Source: Pseudoneurospora amorphoporcata
Taxonomy: Eukaryota; Ascomycota; Sordariomycetes; Sordariales; Sordariaceae
Length of the DNA: 26,957 nucleotides
Assembly (NCBI GenBank): GCA_033297205.1
Contig: MU859365.1
Location: 1-26,957 of the forward strand
Direction of reading: 5' to 3'
Shown here: in pieces, positions 18,299 through 26,957 of the stretch
Position numbering within the stretch: the first letter of the stretch is position 1
Layout: the number at the start of each line of letters is the position of its first letter
Position numbers and translations under genes: made by a program
The notes under the pieces: generated by a model
What the model was told of the DNA's origin: nothing
Databases searched by the model: none
The model's input: the letters and a program-made list of their open reading frames with translations, nothing else

Positions 18299-20073
18299 TT
18301 TAATATACTAGGCGGGCCGAGATTGACGGGAATTCGGGGGTAAAAGAGTGAAAAGGCAACAGTAACTTACAATTCAGACCAAAAGTAAGCGAGTGACAAA
18401 AAGAACTCGACAAAAGAGCCTAATTGAAAAGTGTACTTTTATCTACAAACCCATTCTCCCCAACCAGTCAAGTTGGGTTGAGCCCGTCCACCTCAACAAA
18501 GCTAATTCTGACCTACTGCCCTCTGCAACCCCACAGTGAACCGCACAACTCTCCCCCGAAAAAGTTTTTCTTGGCACCCACTGTTAGTCAGTCGGTTGTT
18601 AAGTGGCTAAGTCAAGAACTACCCTTTTTTTGGTGCTTTTGGGTGCCTTCGGGCTAACAATGGTCTAACCCTCCATTTCGACAACGACGGAGGGATTCTA
18701 GAGAGTTGACCTCCGTATTCGACAACGCCGGTAGCTTTGAAGCCGAGCTCTTCGAGATTCACTACTTATGGAAGATAATGGGGCGCCGAGGGCAATACTA
18801 TCTACCGGGCTTCCGACGACGCTGCCGAGCGACGACGCCGGCTTCAGGCCCAACGACGGAAAGCTACAACAGATAACAACCACCTCGAAAACTTTACCTT
18901 AGGACGCCGCTTGCCGGACCCAAAACGGCTGGGCCGCATTCTAATCGTCATATCTTCCTCAATCCTTTCTCTTTATCAACTAAAGGAGGACGGCGGACCA
19001 ATTTTGGGGGTTATAGAAGGAGGATTTGGGCCAATTTCTTGTATCTAGGTAGCTTGCGCACGTCTCATGCCCTTCAACAACAACAACAACAATAACAACA
19101 ACCACCACCGCCGACCACTTTGAATGCAGCGGCCGGGATGCTGAGCCCGGCAGATACTTCTGACTAAATCGGGACATCAACATGATTGATGTTCAAGAAT
19201 GTTATTTCTCGGCGTTCGACGTAATTGCGCCAATGATAAAATGACTCAAGTTCGAAAGGGACTTTGGGGAATTTTACTAGGACTGTGATGCGGAGTTTCA
19301 AAACAATAAGAGGTCGCTCAAAGACGTCTTTCCAAATGTCAGATGCATATAGTATGCGCGCCCGGTAACGTGGTGGAGGATTGGGTATCTGCTTGGTACT
19401 ACTGGATTGATTTCGTGCCTAAGGAAAGCTTATTCATTATTGATGCGAAGGATCTAGGTAGGATTATGGATGTTGTTGAGTTGTATAACATTTGTGGGCC
19501 CTATCTTCCATGGCCCTGAGGTCGGCGTTGTTGGCGATCGGATGAGGAAAAAAAAATGTATTTTTGGTCAACTCAAGTAGACAACCGAAAATTGGGATCA
19601 TGTCAGGTCATTTAAGTGTCTAGGTCCCAAGTTGAATGTATTTTCTCGGTGGCAGTGTTAACAATTGAGACTCTATGCTAAATCTCCTTGGCCTCGCCAA
19701 GCACGCAAATCACGAAACGAGGTTAGCCCAAGCCTACATAGTAAACACCCGGCACACCCGGAGACTTGCGATGAGTGAGCATTTTTAATTATAGGGTAAC
19801 TTTCTGGGGGAGCGCCAGCGCTCAAAGCGCTTAAACACAGCACTAACAAACCGTACAGTGCGGGTCAATTTGGAAGTCTAAATTGATCAGATGAAGCACT
19901 CGGGGCACTCCAGATATCAAAACAACTGGAGTTTCTTCTTGCTTTGCCACGTGCTATTTTCCCTCCAAGACTATATCGAGGGTCAGAAAAGGCATGGCTC
20001 TACTGAAGTATCACTACTTGTGGTTTTCAAGATGCTATCTGATCTCGTCCGTCTTTGCCATCCTTTATCAAGC
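18299..20073. other. No gene recognised; probable transposon debris
   Basis: About 1.8 kb. The first ~130 bp is presumably the biotin synthase promoter. Beyond it no frame shows a recognisable domain. An AAC-rich run at 19073-19100 resembles the tail of the short retroelement family (separate entry). 19500-19880 includes AT-rich stretches and a small AGCGCT inverted repeat. Confidence 0.45.
19056..19100 (+). mobile_element. Possible 3' tail of the same retroelement family
   Basis: CACGTCTCATGCCCT followed by a run of AAC units matches the 3' part of the minus-strand elements at 6522-6723 and 21019-21226, here on the plus strand and lacking the intervening GGAGGCGGAAGTAGACG segment. Only 15 specific bases plus simple repeat support this. 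Confidence 0.35.
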
Positions 20074-20136
20074 CGCCGATGCTGCCAATTCTGCCAATGC
20101 TGCCAATTCTGCCAATGCTGCCAATGCTGCCAATGC
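20074..20136 (+). repeat. 9-bp minisatellite, 7 units
   Basis: Seven tandem copies of GCCAATGCT or near variants (GCCGATGCT, GCCAATTCT). A 9-bp period would give a three-residue protein repeat (Ala-Asn-Ala or Leu-Pro-Met depending on frame), but no frame around it is convincing as a gene. Confidence 0.9.
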
Positions 20137-20358
20137 TTGGTTCAACACGAGCTCTTCATCGTGTTGGTCCGCCAACCCCAGTTTCAGCCAATCTAGGTTC
20201 CGAGCTGTGGCTATGTCGTCGCATTGTTATTATTTCCAGCGTTCCAAGATTTTTTCTCAATTCCTTATCCGCACCCTTCTTCAACCCATCACGAGAATCA
20301 CGTCCATGGGCAGCAAGTACAGATTTAGTTGACCTTCTGTTCTGGCTGGTGACTTTCC

Positions 20359-20664
20359 TGGCTACAACCTAGACTGCTCTCGGACTTGCACATCAAGCAA
20401 ACCCTAGGGGCCACAAGGATCTACGGGGACAACCAAGGTGCACTGGCCCTTGCGAGGAACCCGCAACACCATTCCCGTACTAAACACATTCACGTACAAG
20501 AGCTCTGGTGCAGAGAACGCCAAGCAGCTGGAGACGTCAATCTCCGGTACATTCCCACAAACGAACAAGTGGCAGACGTTTTCACGAAGCCACTACCCCG
20601 CGACGCCTTTCAACGCCACCGACGAGCCCTTGGACTCTTGGAAGCTCCAGAAGGGTCTAATTAG
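20359..20664 (+). pseudogene. Copia pol C-terminus (RNase H) fragment
   Basis: In frame from TGG at 20359: WLQPRLLSDLHIKQTLGATR, IYGDNQGALALARNPQHHSR, TKHIHVQELWCRERQ, then LRYIPTNEQVADVFTKPLPR, ending LEAPEGSN and a stop. This is the typical C-terminal RNase H portion of Ty1/Copia Pol, with the DNQ and HIHVQ motifs. Reverse transcriptase, integrase and gag are missing; the left edge is abrupt and lies next to unrelated sequence with a minisatellite. The polypurine tract and LTR start lie about 290 bp downstream in the expected order. Confidence 0.92.
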
Positions 20665-20943
20665 TGCCTTTTCAACACTATTATCACTGACACCTCTGCA
20701 CTACGCCCAAAACGCTCATGCAACTCTCCAGGCGGCTGACCCGCTGACACACCTATTTCCATGCTTCAATCCAAATTCCACTCCCGGGCTTTGTCCCGGG
20801 ATCACAAATCTGTTTTTCAACTTACTTTCACTTTACAATCCACACACGGCAGCAATCCTTTTTCCACTGGGTTTTTACTGGTGCTGACCAACGTGTGTGA
20901 GAGAGAGAACCATTGTAAATAACCACTTGCAACCTATGCTTGG
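20665..20943 (+). other. Copia 3' untranslated region
   Basis: Between the Copia stop codon and the polypurine tract. No coding signal. The order pol stop, spacer, polypurine tract, LTR suits a Copia 3' end. Confidence 0.6.
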
Positions 20944-20944
20944 A

Positions 20945-21018
20945 TCGAGGGGGAGTGTTGAAGCCATCACATTCTTTGGCGTTTCTAAGTGGATACGATC
21001 CACACATAGCCACCCTTC
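20945..21018 (+). mobile_element. Copia polypurine tract and truncated 3' LTR
   Basis: The purine run CGAGGGGGAG at 20946-20955 is followed directly by TGTTGAAGCC, the TG start expected of an LTR. Only about 63 bp of LTR is present before the AAC/TTG tail of the minus-strand LINE begins at 21019, so the LTR has been cut by, or fused to, the LINE 3' end. Confidence 0.75.
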
Positions 21019-21226
21019 TTGTTGTTGTTGTTGTTGTTGTTGTTATTTTTAACGTCTACTTCCGCCTCCCGTAGGGCATGAGACGTGCCACATCGGTGAA
21101 TTTAGCGTACAAAATTAAGAGCAGTGTCCTACTGTCCACCAAGACCATTAACCCGAGGGCAACCCGAGGCCTATTGCCAGTGTAATCATGTATTGTCCAT
21201 AGCGTAAACGCGGCCCAACACTTCCA
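21019..21226 (-). repeat. LINE 3' end / short-retroelement copy 2
   Basis: This 208-bp segment matches 6522-6723 at roughly 85-90%, including TAACGTCTACTTCCGCCTCC and GCGTAAACGCGGCCCAACAC, and has a longer TTG run (AAC tail on the minus strand). It follows the LINE ORF2 by about 350 bp in the same orientation, so it most likely is the LINE 3' terminus. No target-site duplication is visible at this copy. Confidence 0.8.
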
Positions 21227-21578
21227 GTCTAATCGCCCAATGAGCGAGCCACCAGTATATGGCGAGACCTATAGAACAAAGGAAAAGACATAGGAAAGAG
21301 CAAAATCATTCCCCTCCGCTCTCGCTCTCACTCTCCTCCTCCCGTAAGGCCTCCTCCCGTCTCCTTACTCGGTAAACTAGCCTGTCCAAGTCCCCCGTAA
21401 CCCTCTCAATGTCCTGGCCGTGGCCAACCTCTACCCCTTCACCTCGTAAGAACCCCGAAAAGTTGTCAGCAGTGCCCCCGTCGTCAGTGTGCTGTTGCCA
21501 GAGTGTCTGGCGCCATGCCTTCCTTGTGCAAGTCTACGAAAAGAAGGGGGAGGTTTGTATTCTAGTAATAAATTGTTG

Positions 21579-23991
21579 CTAATAAATACCGATAGTAAGG
21601 GAGAGATTCTTCCGCGTAGCCGCCTCGCCTGTGACCGGGGAGACCGCGTACGCCTTCCTGCAGAAGAAGGGGTGGAAGGGATTCTTCTAACTTCCGCAAA
21701 AGCATGTTAGTAGGGCGTCCTCGTACTCAAAGCGCTCGTGGTAGTCCTTGAAGTCACCGTGGCCTGATCTAGCTGCCAGAAGGTGGTGTAGGGAGCGCCT
21801 GTCCAGCTCCAACTCTTCGTTAGGTTTAATAGAGACGCCTAGCCTATAGCCTGTATACGAATCTGGCTTGTTCTCTGCCCACCATGTCTTGAAATCCGTA
21901 CGTGTCTTCCTTTTGGCCAGCCGCTTTGAATGTGCAAGGGTAGCTAGACCTCGGTTGACCACCTCTCCCCCTTCAGCGCCCGCTTTAGCAAGCTCGTCAG
22001 CGATTTCATTGCCCGTAATACCCTTGTGACCAGGGACCCAGCGGACGTCCACCAAGTCTGAGCCGTAAGATTTCCGGGTATCTCTAAAATCGAGGAAGGC
22101 TGCCTGTGACGATGTCGCCGGGGTGCCGCGAAGGCTCCTAATAACCGACGTATTATCTAGGCATACCGTAATACGCGGGCGGGCGTATGCCTCCGGGAAA
22201 AGCGCTACCGCGGCTCTGAGGCCATGTCTCGCCCCCTCTGCTTCTGCATCAAAGACCTCCGCATGTTCTAGCTGACCGCAGCCGCGGCCAAGCTCTGTCT
22301 GTCCTTGGAAGATTACATAGCCGAAGCCTACGCACTCGCCGTCCGGCCGTTCCTCCTCAGCATCCGGGTCTTCCGCGTGTGCTGGAAGGTCCATTTGCTT
22401 GGCAATCATAGAGCCGTCAGTATAAACGACGACTTCCGCAGGATCCATCCCGCGAAGCCACTCTTTGAACTCCACATCCGCCTTGACTTTGGGCGTGGGC
22501 GCTGGGTTTTTATGAGTGTCCCCATTGTAAACTGGCGGCTGTAGAATTGGCCGCGGGAAGGGTAGAGCGAGTTGGGCGGCCGTTTGTAGTGTTGTAGGGC
22601 GTTGGGGCAGGCCGCGTAGCGTTACTCGCACCTCTGTAAGGCGTGGGACAAGTGGGTGGGCGGGGTCTAGGGCGAGGAGGCGGACGGCGTGTCGCCGGCG
22701 GGCCGCCTCTAGAAGAATGGGGGCCGGGGGAAAACTGGCCTCGCGGTAGAGGATAGCACAGCGGGTCGTCCTCCAAACCGGCAAACTGGCGCGAATGGCG
22801 ATATTAACCGCAGTCTGGACTTTGCGGACGTGGTCCACCAGGCCGTTGCTGACAAGCGGGAATTCTCCTTGCTTACGGTGTAGGGCATGCTTTTTGTGGC
22901 CTGGCCACCAGATTTCGGAGCCGAAGAGGGCCTTTGGCAGGACTAACGCCTTCATAGCCTTGACCATAGAGCCCGGAGGAGCGCCATAGTATACTTTATT
23001 GAGGCCACGGATGTGCTGGACTACCTGTTTAGCTAACGCGAGCCTGCGCTCGATATGGTGTTTCCAATTCAGCTTGCTATGGAGCCAAATCCCTAGCCAG
23101 CGCATAGCCGGCTGTGCAGCTACCACCGTTTCGCCGTGCATGATAGTCGGGAAGGGCGCAGTTTGCTTTCTTCTGGAGAAATATTGGATTTCGGTCTTGT
23201 CCGGGGAGAAGTCGACGGCGTTGTCTGCCCCCCATCGGACCATAGCGTCCAACTCTCGCTGGGCCTTCTCAGCAACTTCCTCGTTAGAAGAGCCGGTGAC
23301 AAGAACTGCACAATCGTCAGCATAGCCAAAGTGCTGGGCCTCGCTCTCCCCCAGGCGGTGGACTGGCTCCGTATAGAGCAGGTAAATAATTGGCGATGCT
23401 GGAGAACCTTGTGGAAGTCCGCATCAAAGGCGACGCATAGGGGTAATTACTCCCGGATATCGAACGTCGGCTATTCGGTCCGACATAAACGACTCGACCC
23501 AACGGACTACGCAATCTGGCCACCCTTGCTCCCGTAGGCGTAAAACTAGCCGGTTAACTAGTACAGCATCGAAGGCGCCCTTGACGTCAGCCGCCACTAG
23601 GGCAGCTACGAGTCCTTTGTCGAGTGCAACTTCGATATCGTGAACTAGGGCCTCCACAATATCGACAGCAGAGCGTTTCGGGAGGGCACCAGCCTGCTGG
23701 GGATTTAAAACCCCGTTGGAGATAGCCGTCCAAGCGATTCTCCTACCGATGAGACGTTCAATGCCTTTCCCAAGGCAAGACAGGAGCGAAATGGGCCGCT
23801 ATCCCTTAGCCGTCGTCTGGTCTTTTCCCGGCTTCGGTATCATGACTATCTCCGGTTGCCGAAAGACATGTGGATGATAGCCGGTAGCGACGCAGCCCTG
23901 GTAGAGTTGCTGGACAGCGTCCTTAGTAGACTCCCAAGATGCTTTCAGCATACGGATTGTAATGTTATCGGCGCCGGGGGAAGACCATATA
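21579..23991 (-). pseudogene. LINE ORF2: reverse transcriptase and RNase H, three stops
   Basis: One continuous frame from about 23991 (WSSPGADNITIRMLKASWES) to TAG at 21579. RT: MIPKPGKDQTTAKG*RPISL, GAFDAVLVNRL (motif A), CGLPQGSPASPI, and FGYADDCAVLVTG (catalytic YADD at 23313-23324). RNase H: VVYTDGSM, AEAEGARHGL, CLDNTSVIR and GNEIADELAK give the acidic catalytic residues. It ends in a CFCGS*KNPFHPFFC zinc-binding motif. In-frame stops are TAG 23799-23801, TGA 23424-23426 (CGA to TGA fits) and TAG 21687-21689. The polymerase and RNase H active sites are preserved, but no intact protein can be made. Endonuclease and ORF1 are absent. Confidence 0.93.
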
Positions 23992-24336
23992 GCTGTGGCG
24001 ACGCTACTACAAGTGTGTTGGTTCTCCAAAACACCACCAAGGAAGAGACCACTTATCCGATCGAGGAGAATCGAGGCCTCTACCATTGTACCCAGCTTGG
24101 CCATGACTGGGCAGTCACGGGTTAATCCCGTGGCATCTGGACCCGCACAGGTACCTGTAAAAGGAGAGTTAAGGGATGGAATAGTCTTGCTTCTCCGCAA
24201 TGGAATACATGATCTTGACAACAGTAGAAGGTTACCAGAATTTACAAAATTCCTATAAATTTGCCTATCCTCCCAGACCCTTCTGGTGGCACGCTAGAAA
24301 AATGAAATAAAGGAACTGAGAAAGACATGGAATGCA
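23992..24336 (-). repeat. NLR 3' flank, copy B
   Basis: Follows NLR copy B and aligns with 4892-5238 after copy A, including the CACGGG-TTAAT-CCCGTG palindrome at about 24117-24133. It ends at exactly the base where the truncated LINE starts. Confidence 0.85.
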
Positions 24337-25371
24337 TTATATGTCTTGCGAGAAGCCAATAAACCAAACCAGTCCAGATACGCTGCCGATGGATATCATC
24401 CGTTCCTGGAAGTCAGAATCGGACGGTCGGTAATTCGGTGGCAGCCAGAGCACGTTCTGGCCGTTGCAAGTAATCCAAGACCCATCTTGTCCCAAGCCAT
24501 AGCCATGGCTCTCTGGATTATCTAGTACAACTTGGCTTTCGGTAGTTTCTGTAACTATTTTAATACGTCCAACGGCGGTATGTAGGTAGCAATTAGTATC
24601 GTCAAACGATATATAGGTTATCGTAGTACTATTATTAATCGTTTGGAGGCACTTCCCTGACACCGGATCCCAAATCTTGATCGTGTTATCCCACGAACCG
24701 GATGCAAGCCGCTGGCTATTAGGCGAGAATGCTACTGAGCTAACAAGCCCGTTATGGCCTTCTAAGGTTTGAAGGCAGCTCCCTAACACCGGATCCCAGA
24801 TCTTGATCGTGTTATCCTTCGAACTAGATGCAAGCCGCTGGCTATCAGGCGAGAACGCTACTGAGTAAACAACCTCGCTATGGCCTTCTAAGGTTTGAAG
24901 GCAGCTCCCCGACACTGGATCCCAGATTTTGATCATGTTATCCTCCGAACCGGATGCAAGCCGCTGGCTATCAGGCGAGAATGCCACTGACCAAAGAGGC
25001 TCGCTATGGCCTTCTAAAGTTTGGAGGCATGCATCCCAATCCAATTCTACAGCCGGCTTAGTTCGAATCCATTCAGGTTCTTCTGTGCTGAAATTCCTCT
25101 TTACCAAGCTACCGCTTGGAGCAAATATAAGCGCTGATATGTATGCTTGAAGTGGAGCTTGCTCTATTATTAACTTATAAGAAAGAGCAAACCGGTAAGC
25201 ATCCCAAACAAGCTTTGATAACTGCGATTGATTATTATCTTCCTATATCTTTAGTTAGACCAAGTTCCTAGTGCGGAGTTAGACTTGTACTTACTAGCAG
25301 GCCCTCGAGCTTTCTAATAGCAACAACGCCCGTAGACATAGCTTGGAGTAGACTTAGAGCTTCCAGCCAGT
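24337..25371 (-). pseudogene. NLR 3' half (WD40), copy B
   Basis: Similar to NLR copy A from about 3983 to the stop. It contains the end of the NACHT-bearing exon, the conserved intron 2 (GTAAGT...ATATAG, acceptor at 25243), and a WD40 exon 25242-24337 that is fully open. That exon reads LSKLVWDAYRFALSY, three 42-residue WD repeats (CLQTLEGHSE...), and a tail ending FIGFSQDI. Trp is intact where copy A has TAG. Repeats here differ more from one another than in copy A and number three instead of two. The NACHT, N-terminal region and promoter are missing; at 25371 the sequence changes to unrelated LTR/gag-like DNA, so this is a fragment even though its last exon is undamaged. Confidence 0.9.
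24649..25026 (-). repeat. Three 126-bp WD40 repeats of NLR copy B
   Basis: Units at 25026-24901, 24900-24775 and 24774-24649. After GHS/GHN the variable residues read EPLW, EVVY and GLVS, and further differences fall at SEDN/SKDN/SWDN. These are the regions known to be hypervariable in allorecognition WD40 NLRs, while the rest of each unit is nearly constant. Confidence 0.9.
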
Positions 25372-26084
25372 TGTGACAAGGGCTGTGATCAGGGCTTGGA
25401 ACAGTAGTTCAAATTCAGCTAATAAACTACTTTGGTCTCGAAGGCCTTGTTGATCCCTCTCGACCTCCATGAGAAGGCCGGGCTTCAAGGCCTTCTTATG
25501 CCAAAAGGAATCGGTACGTACTTGAGGTACGTATCGAGCCTTGTCACCTGAGGCTTCAAGGCATTTGTCTAGCAGTCTGTGTACATGTGGATCTTTCGGA
25601 ATGCCTTCATCCATTCCCTATCTTCCATCTAGCGCCGTCCTTCATCCGGGCACCCTGCTCCTTGCTTGGTTGGCTATGGTTGTTCCTAGGATGACTAGGA
25701 TTGTCTTGTGGTGATCTTTCAGTGTCTTCGGCACTTCCGTGGTTGGCTCTCTAGCCCGGTGGCATCGAGGGAAGTTCGGGTAAGCAGTACCGGTGGCCAA
25801 GAGTCCGGCCGAGGTGGGTGTTGCGGCCGGAGGCCTCCGGACACCTCTGAGGAGGCCTCCGGCCATCTCGAGGCTGATGCCAAGCGTCGAGGGTGAGTAT
25901 GGCCTAGTTGCCTGAGGCATTCAGCCGTATAGCAAGGCTTGGGTCTAAGCCGTGCTGTCGGCTGAACAGACTCTCTGTCTGAGCTGGCGTAGATACCTGA
26001 AGTATTTGCGCGAGGCTGAGAGATGTGCGGCTCCGCGAGCCTCTCGTTGTAGGGTCAGGGTTGAGGTCAAATATCCGTGTGACA
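25372..26084 (-). mobile_element. LTR/gag-like retroelement segment (uncertain)
   Basis: On the minus strand TGTCACACGG at 26084 directly follows an interrupted Gypsy integrase frame, which would suit an LTR start. Further on are frames reading PQATRPYSPSTLGISLEM and EGIPKDPHVHRLLDKCLEAS, then VERDQQGLRDQSSLLAEFEL, with a helical, charged look like an LTR-retrotransposon gag. No zinc knuckle and no second LTR are seen. A strong 14-bp-stem hairpin lies at 25825-25864. The segment ends at the NLR copy B junction. Confidence 0.35.
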
Positions 26085-26957
26085 TACGTCCTGTTCATTA
26101 TATTTAAGATCTTATCCCTGCTAGGGTGCCCACCTAGTGCTGATGCGTACGTCCTGTGAATTAGCTCTAGCTGGGTTTTTTCATTATTAGGTAGTACGAT
26201 TACCCTATCCCTGAACATGACCCTGTCGTTGACCAAGTAACATTTAGTAAAGGGGATGCGCATAACCTTTTTCAGGTGCTTCAGCCAACGGCTACCATTC
26301 TTAATAGCCATTATAATATTAGCTATCATCGGTGAGTTGCTATAGGACCTCAGGATTAAGTCATTAGTGTAAATACCAGTGCCAGTACTAGTATCTTCCC
26401 CGTCCTTACTATCGTAGCCTTCTTCTTCTCCTTCTAATATACAGATCACTAGAGGTTCTCTCGTATCCAATATAATATTAACGTAGAACTCCCTTCGTTC
26501 GCCCTCTATATCTATAGTATCCCCAAAAGACTCATCGAAACGGCTTAGGTCGATTAGTAGCTTCTTTCTAGCCTGCAGCCTATCGTCTGTCGTATCTCTA
26601 GGGACGTGCTCTGGCTTCCTGCTTAGGGCGTCCGGTTGTACGTTCGTTAACCTCAGCCTGTACTTAATCGTAAAGTTAAATCGTAACAAGAATTCTAACT
26701 AGCGTATATGCCGTAGCGTAAACTTCTTCGTAGTGCTAAAGGTCTTTAGGTTCTTATGATCCGTGATAATTTCGAAGGGTTGTGCAAAGCTTTCAGGTTT
26801 TGGCCTCTACTCCTCTAATGCTTTTACTACGGCTAGCAACTCCTTGTTATAGATATTATAATTTGTTAACGTGTGGCTAGTACTGTGCCTTGTAACTGCC
26901 TTGTACTACTCAGTAGTATAGTAGGCTGGTCACTGGGGAACTTAGTCTCCACAGAGT
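26085..26957 (-). pseudogene. Gypsy pol fragment (RNase H to integrase), RIP-like stops
   Basis: Ty3/Gypsy Pol read on the minus strand from the window end. RNase H: YNKELLAVVKALEE*RPKPE, FEIITDHKNLKTFSTTKKFT, LRHIR*LEFLLRFNFTIKYR, then VQPDALSRKPEHVP. An acidic linker follows, and the start of the integrase zinc finger (LIHRTYASALGGHPSRDKIL) shows the two His, but the two Cys are lost because homology ends after MNRTY. TAG codons at 26807-26809 and 26699-26701 stand where the family has Trp (EEW and RW). Reverse transcriptase would lie beyond the window edge. Confidence 0.9.

Larger units (their letters stand above)
21019..23991 (-). mobile_element. 5'-truncated Tad-like LINE
   Basis: Non-LTR retrotransposon in minus orientation: partial ORF2, 3' untranslated region and AAC tail. 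The upstream end at 23991/23992 is joined directly to the NLR copy B 3' flank (...GTCGCCACAGC), and endonuclease and ORF1 are missing. 5' truncation is usual for LINE insertions. The expected continuation of the NLR flank is not found beyond the tail, where Copia LTR sequence begins instead, so later rearrangement must have followed. Confidence 0.85.

Noticed and set aside
18700..18975. Possible coding segment (GSFEAELFEIHYLWKIMGRR)
   Set aside because: Not recognisable as any family, interrupted by stops, and flanked by repeat-like sequence.

Overview
The window looks like a repeat-rich accessory region of a filamentous ascomycete (Pezizomycotina). Four things point there: short GT-AG introns of 44-69 bp with CTAAC-type branch sites, NACHT-WD40 and HET-domain genes of the vegetative-incompatibility type, Tad-like LINE, Copia and Gypsy fragments, and TTAGGG-type telomere-like repeats. 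Only one gene appears fully intact: a mitochondrial-type biotin synthase (16910-18298, minus strand).

Layout. Positions 1-15928 are bounded by a 101-bp inverted repeat (1-101 and 15828-15928). Inside lie: an almost complete three-exon NACHT-WD40 NLR gene, copy A (1358-4891, plus), with one nonsense codon between NACHT and WD40; a fragment with two TPR units just downstream; a telomere-like palindrome (6337-6383); an internal NLR fragment, copy D, split by a ~200-bp retroelement with a 13-bp target-site duplication; a decayed DEDDy 3'-5' exonuclease gene (7726-8525); a truncated SesA-type NLR N-terminus (9138-9290, minus); a decayed HET-ankyrin gene (10435-12466, minus) directly behind a copy of the NLR promoter and first codons, copy C; a small His-rich/coiled-coil gene with a frame problem (13391-13915, minus); and a 169-bp TA-flanked MITE with perfect 27-bp terminal repeats (14733-14901).

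From 15929 to 18298 the sequence is ordinary, with biotin synthase as the only clear gene. From about 18.3 kb to the end it is a transposon mosaic: a Copia 3' end with polypurine tract and LTR start (20359-21018, plus), a Tad-like LINE ORF2 (21019-23991, minus) whose 5' truncation joins the 3' flank of a second NLR 3' half, copy B (24337-25371, minus), then LTR/gag-like sequence and a Gypsy pol fragment (minus) running off the end.

The main theme is a set of related NLR/HET self-recognition genes that has been copied, inverted, broken and mutated. Premature stops in the NLR, HET, exonuclease and Gypsy genes are nearly all TAG where the family has Trp (TGG to TAG). This is the CpA-to-TpA change expected from repeat-induced point mutation (RIP). 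I found no clear new system. The most unusual structures are the inverted-repeat-bounded NLR/HET block, the NLR-promoter/HET-ankyrin junction, and the short retroelement matching the LINE 3' end.
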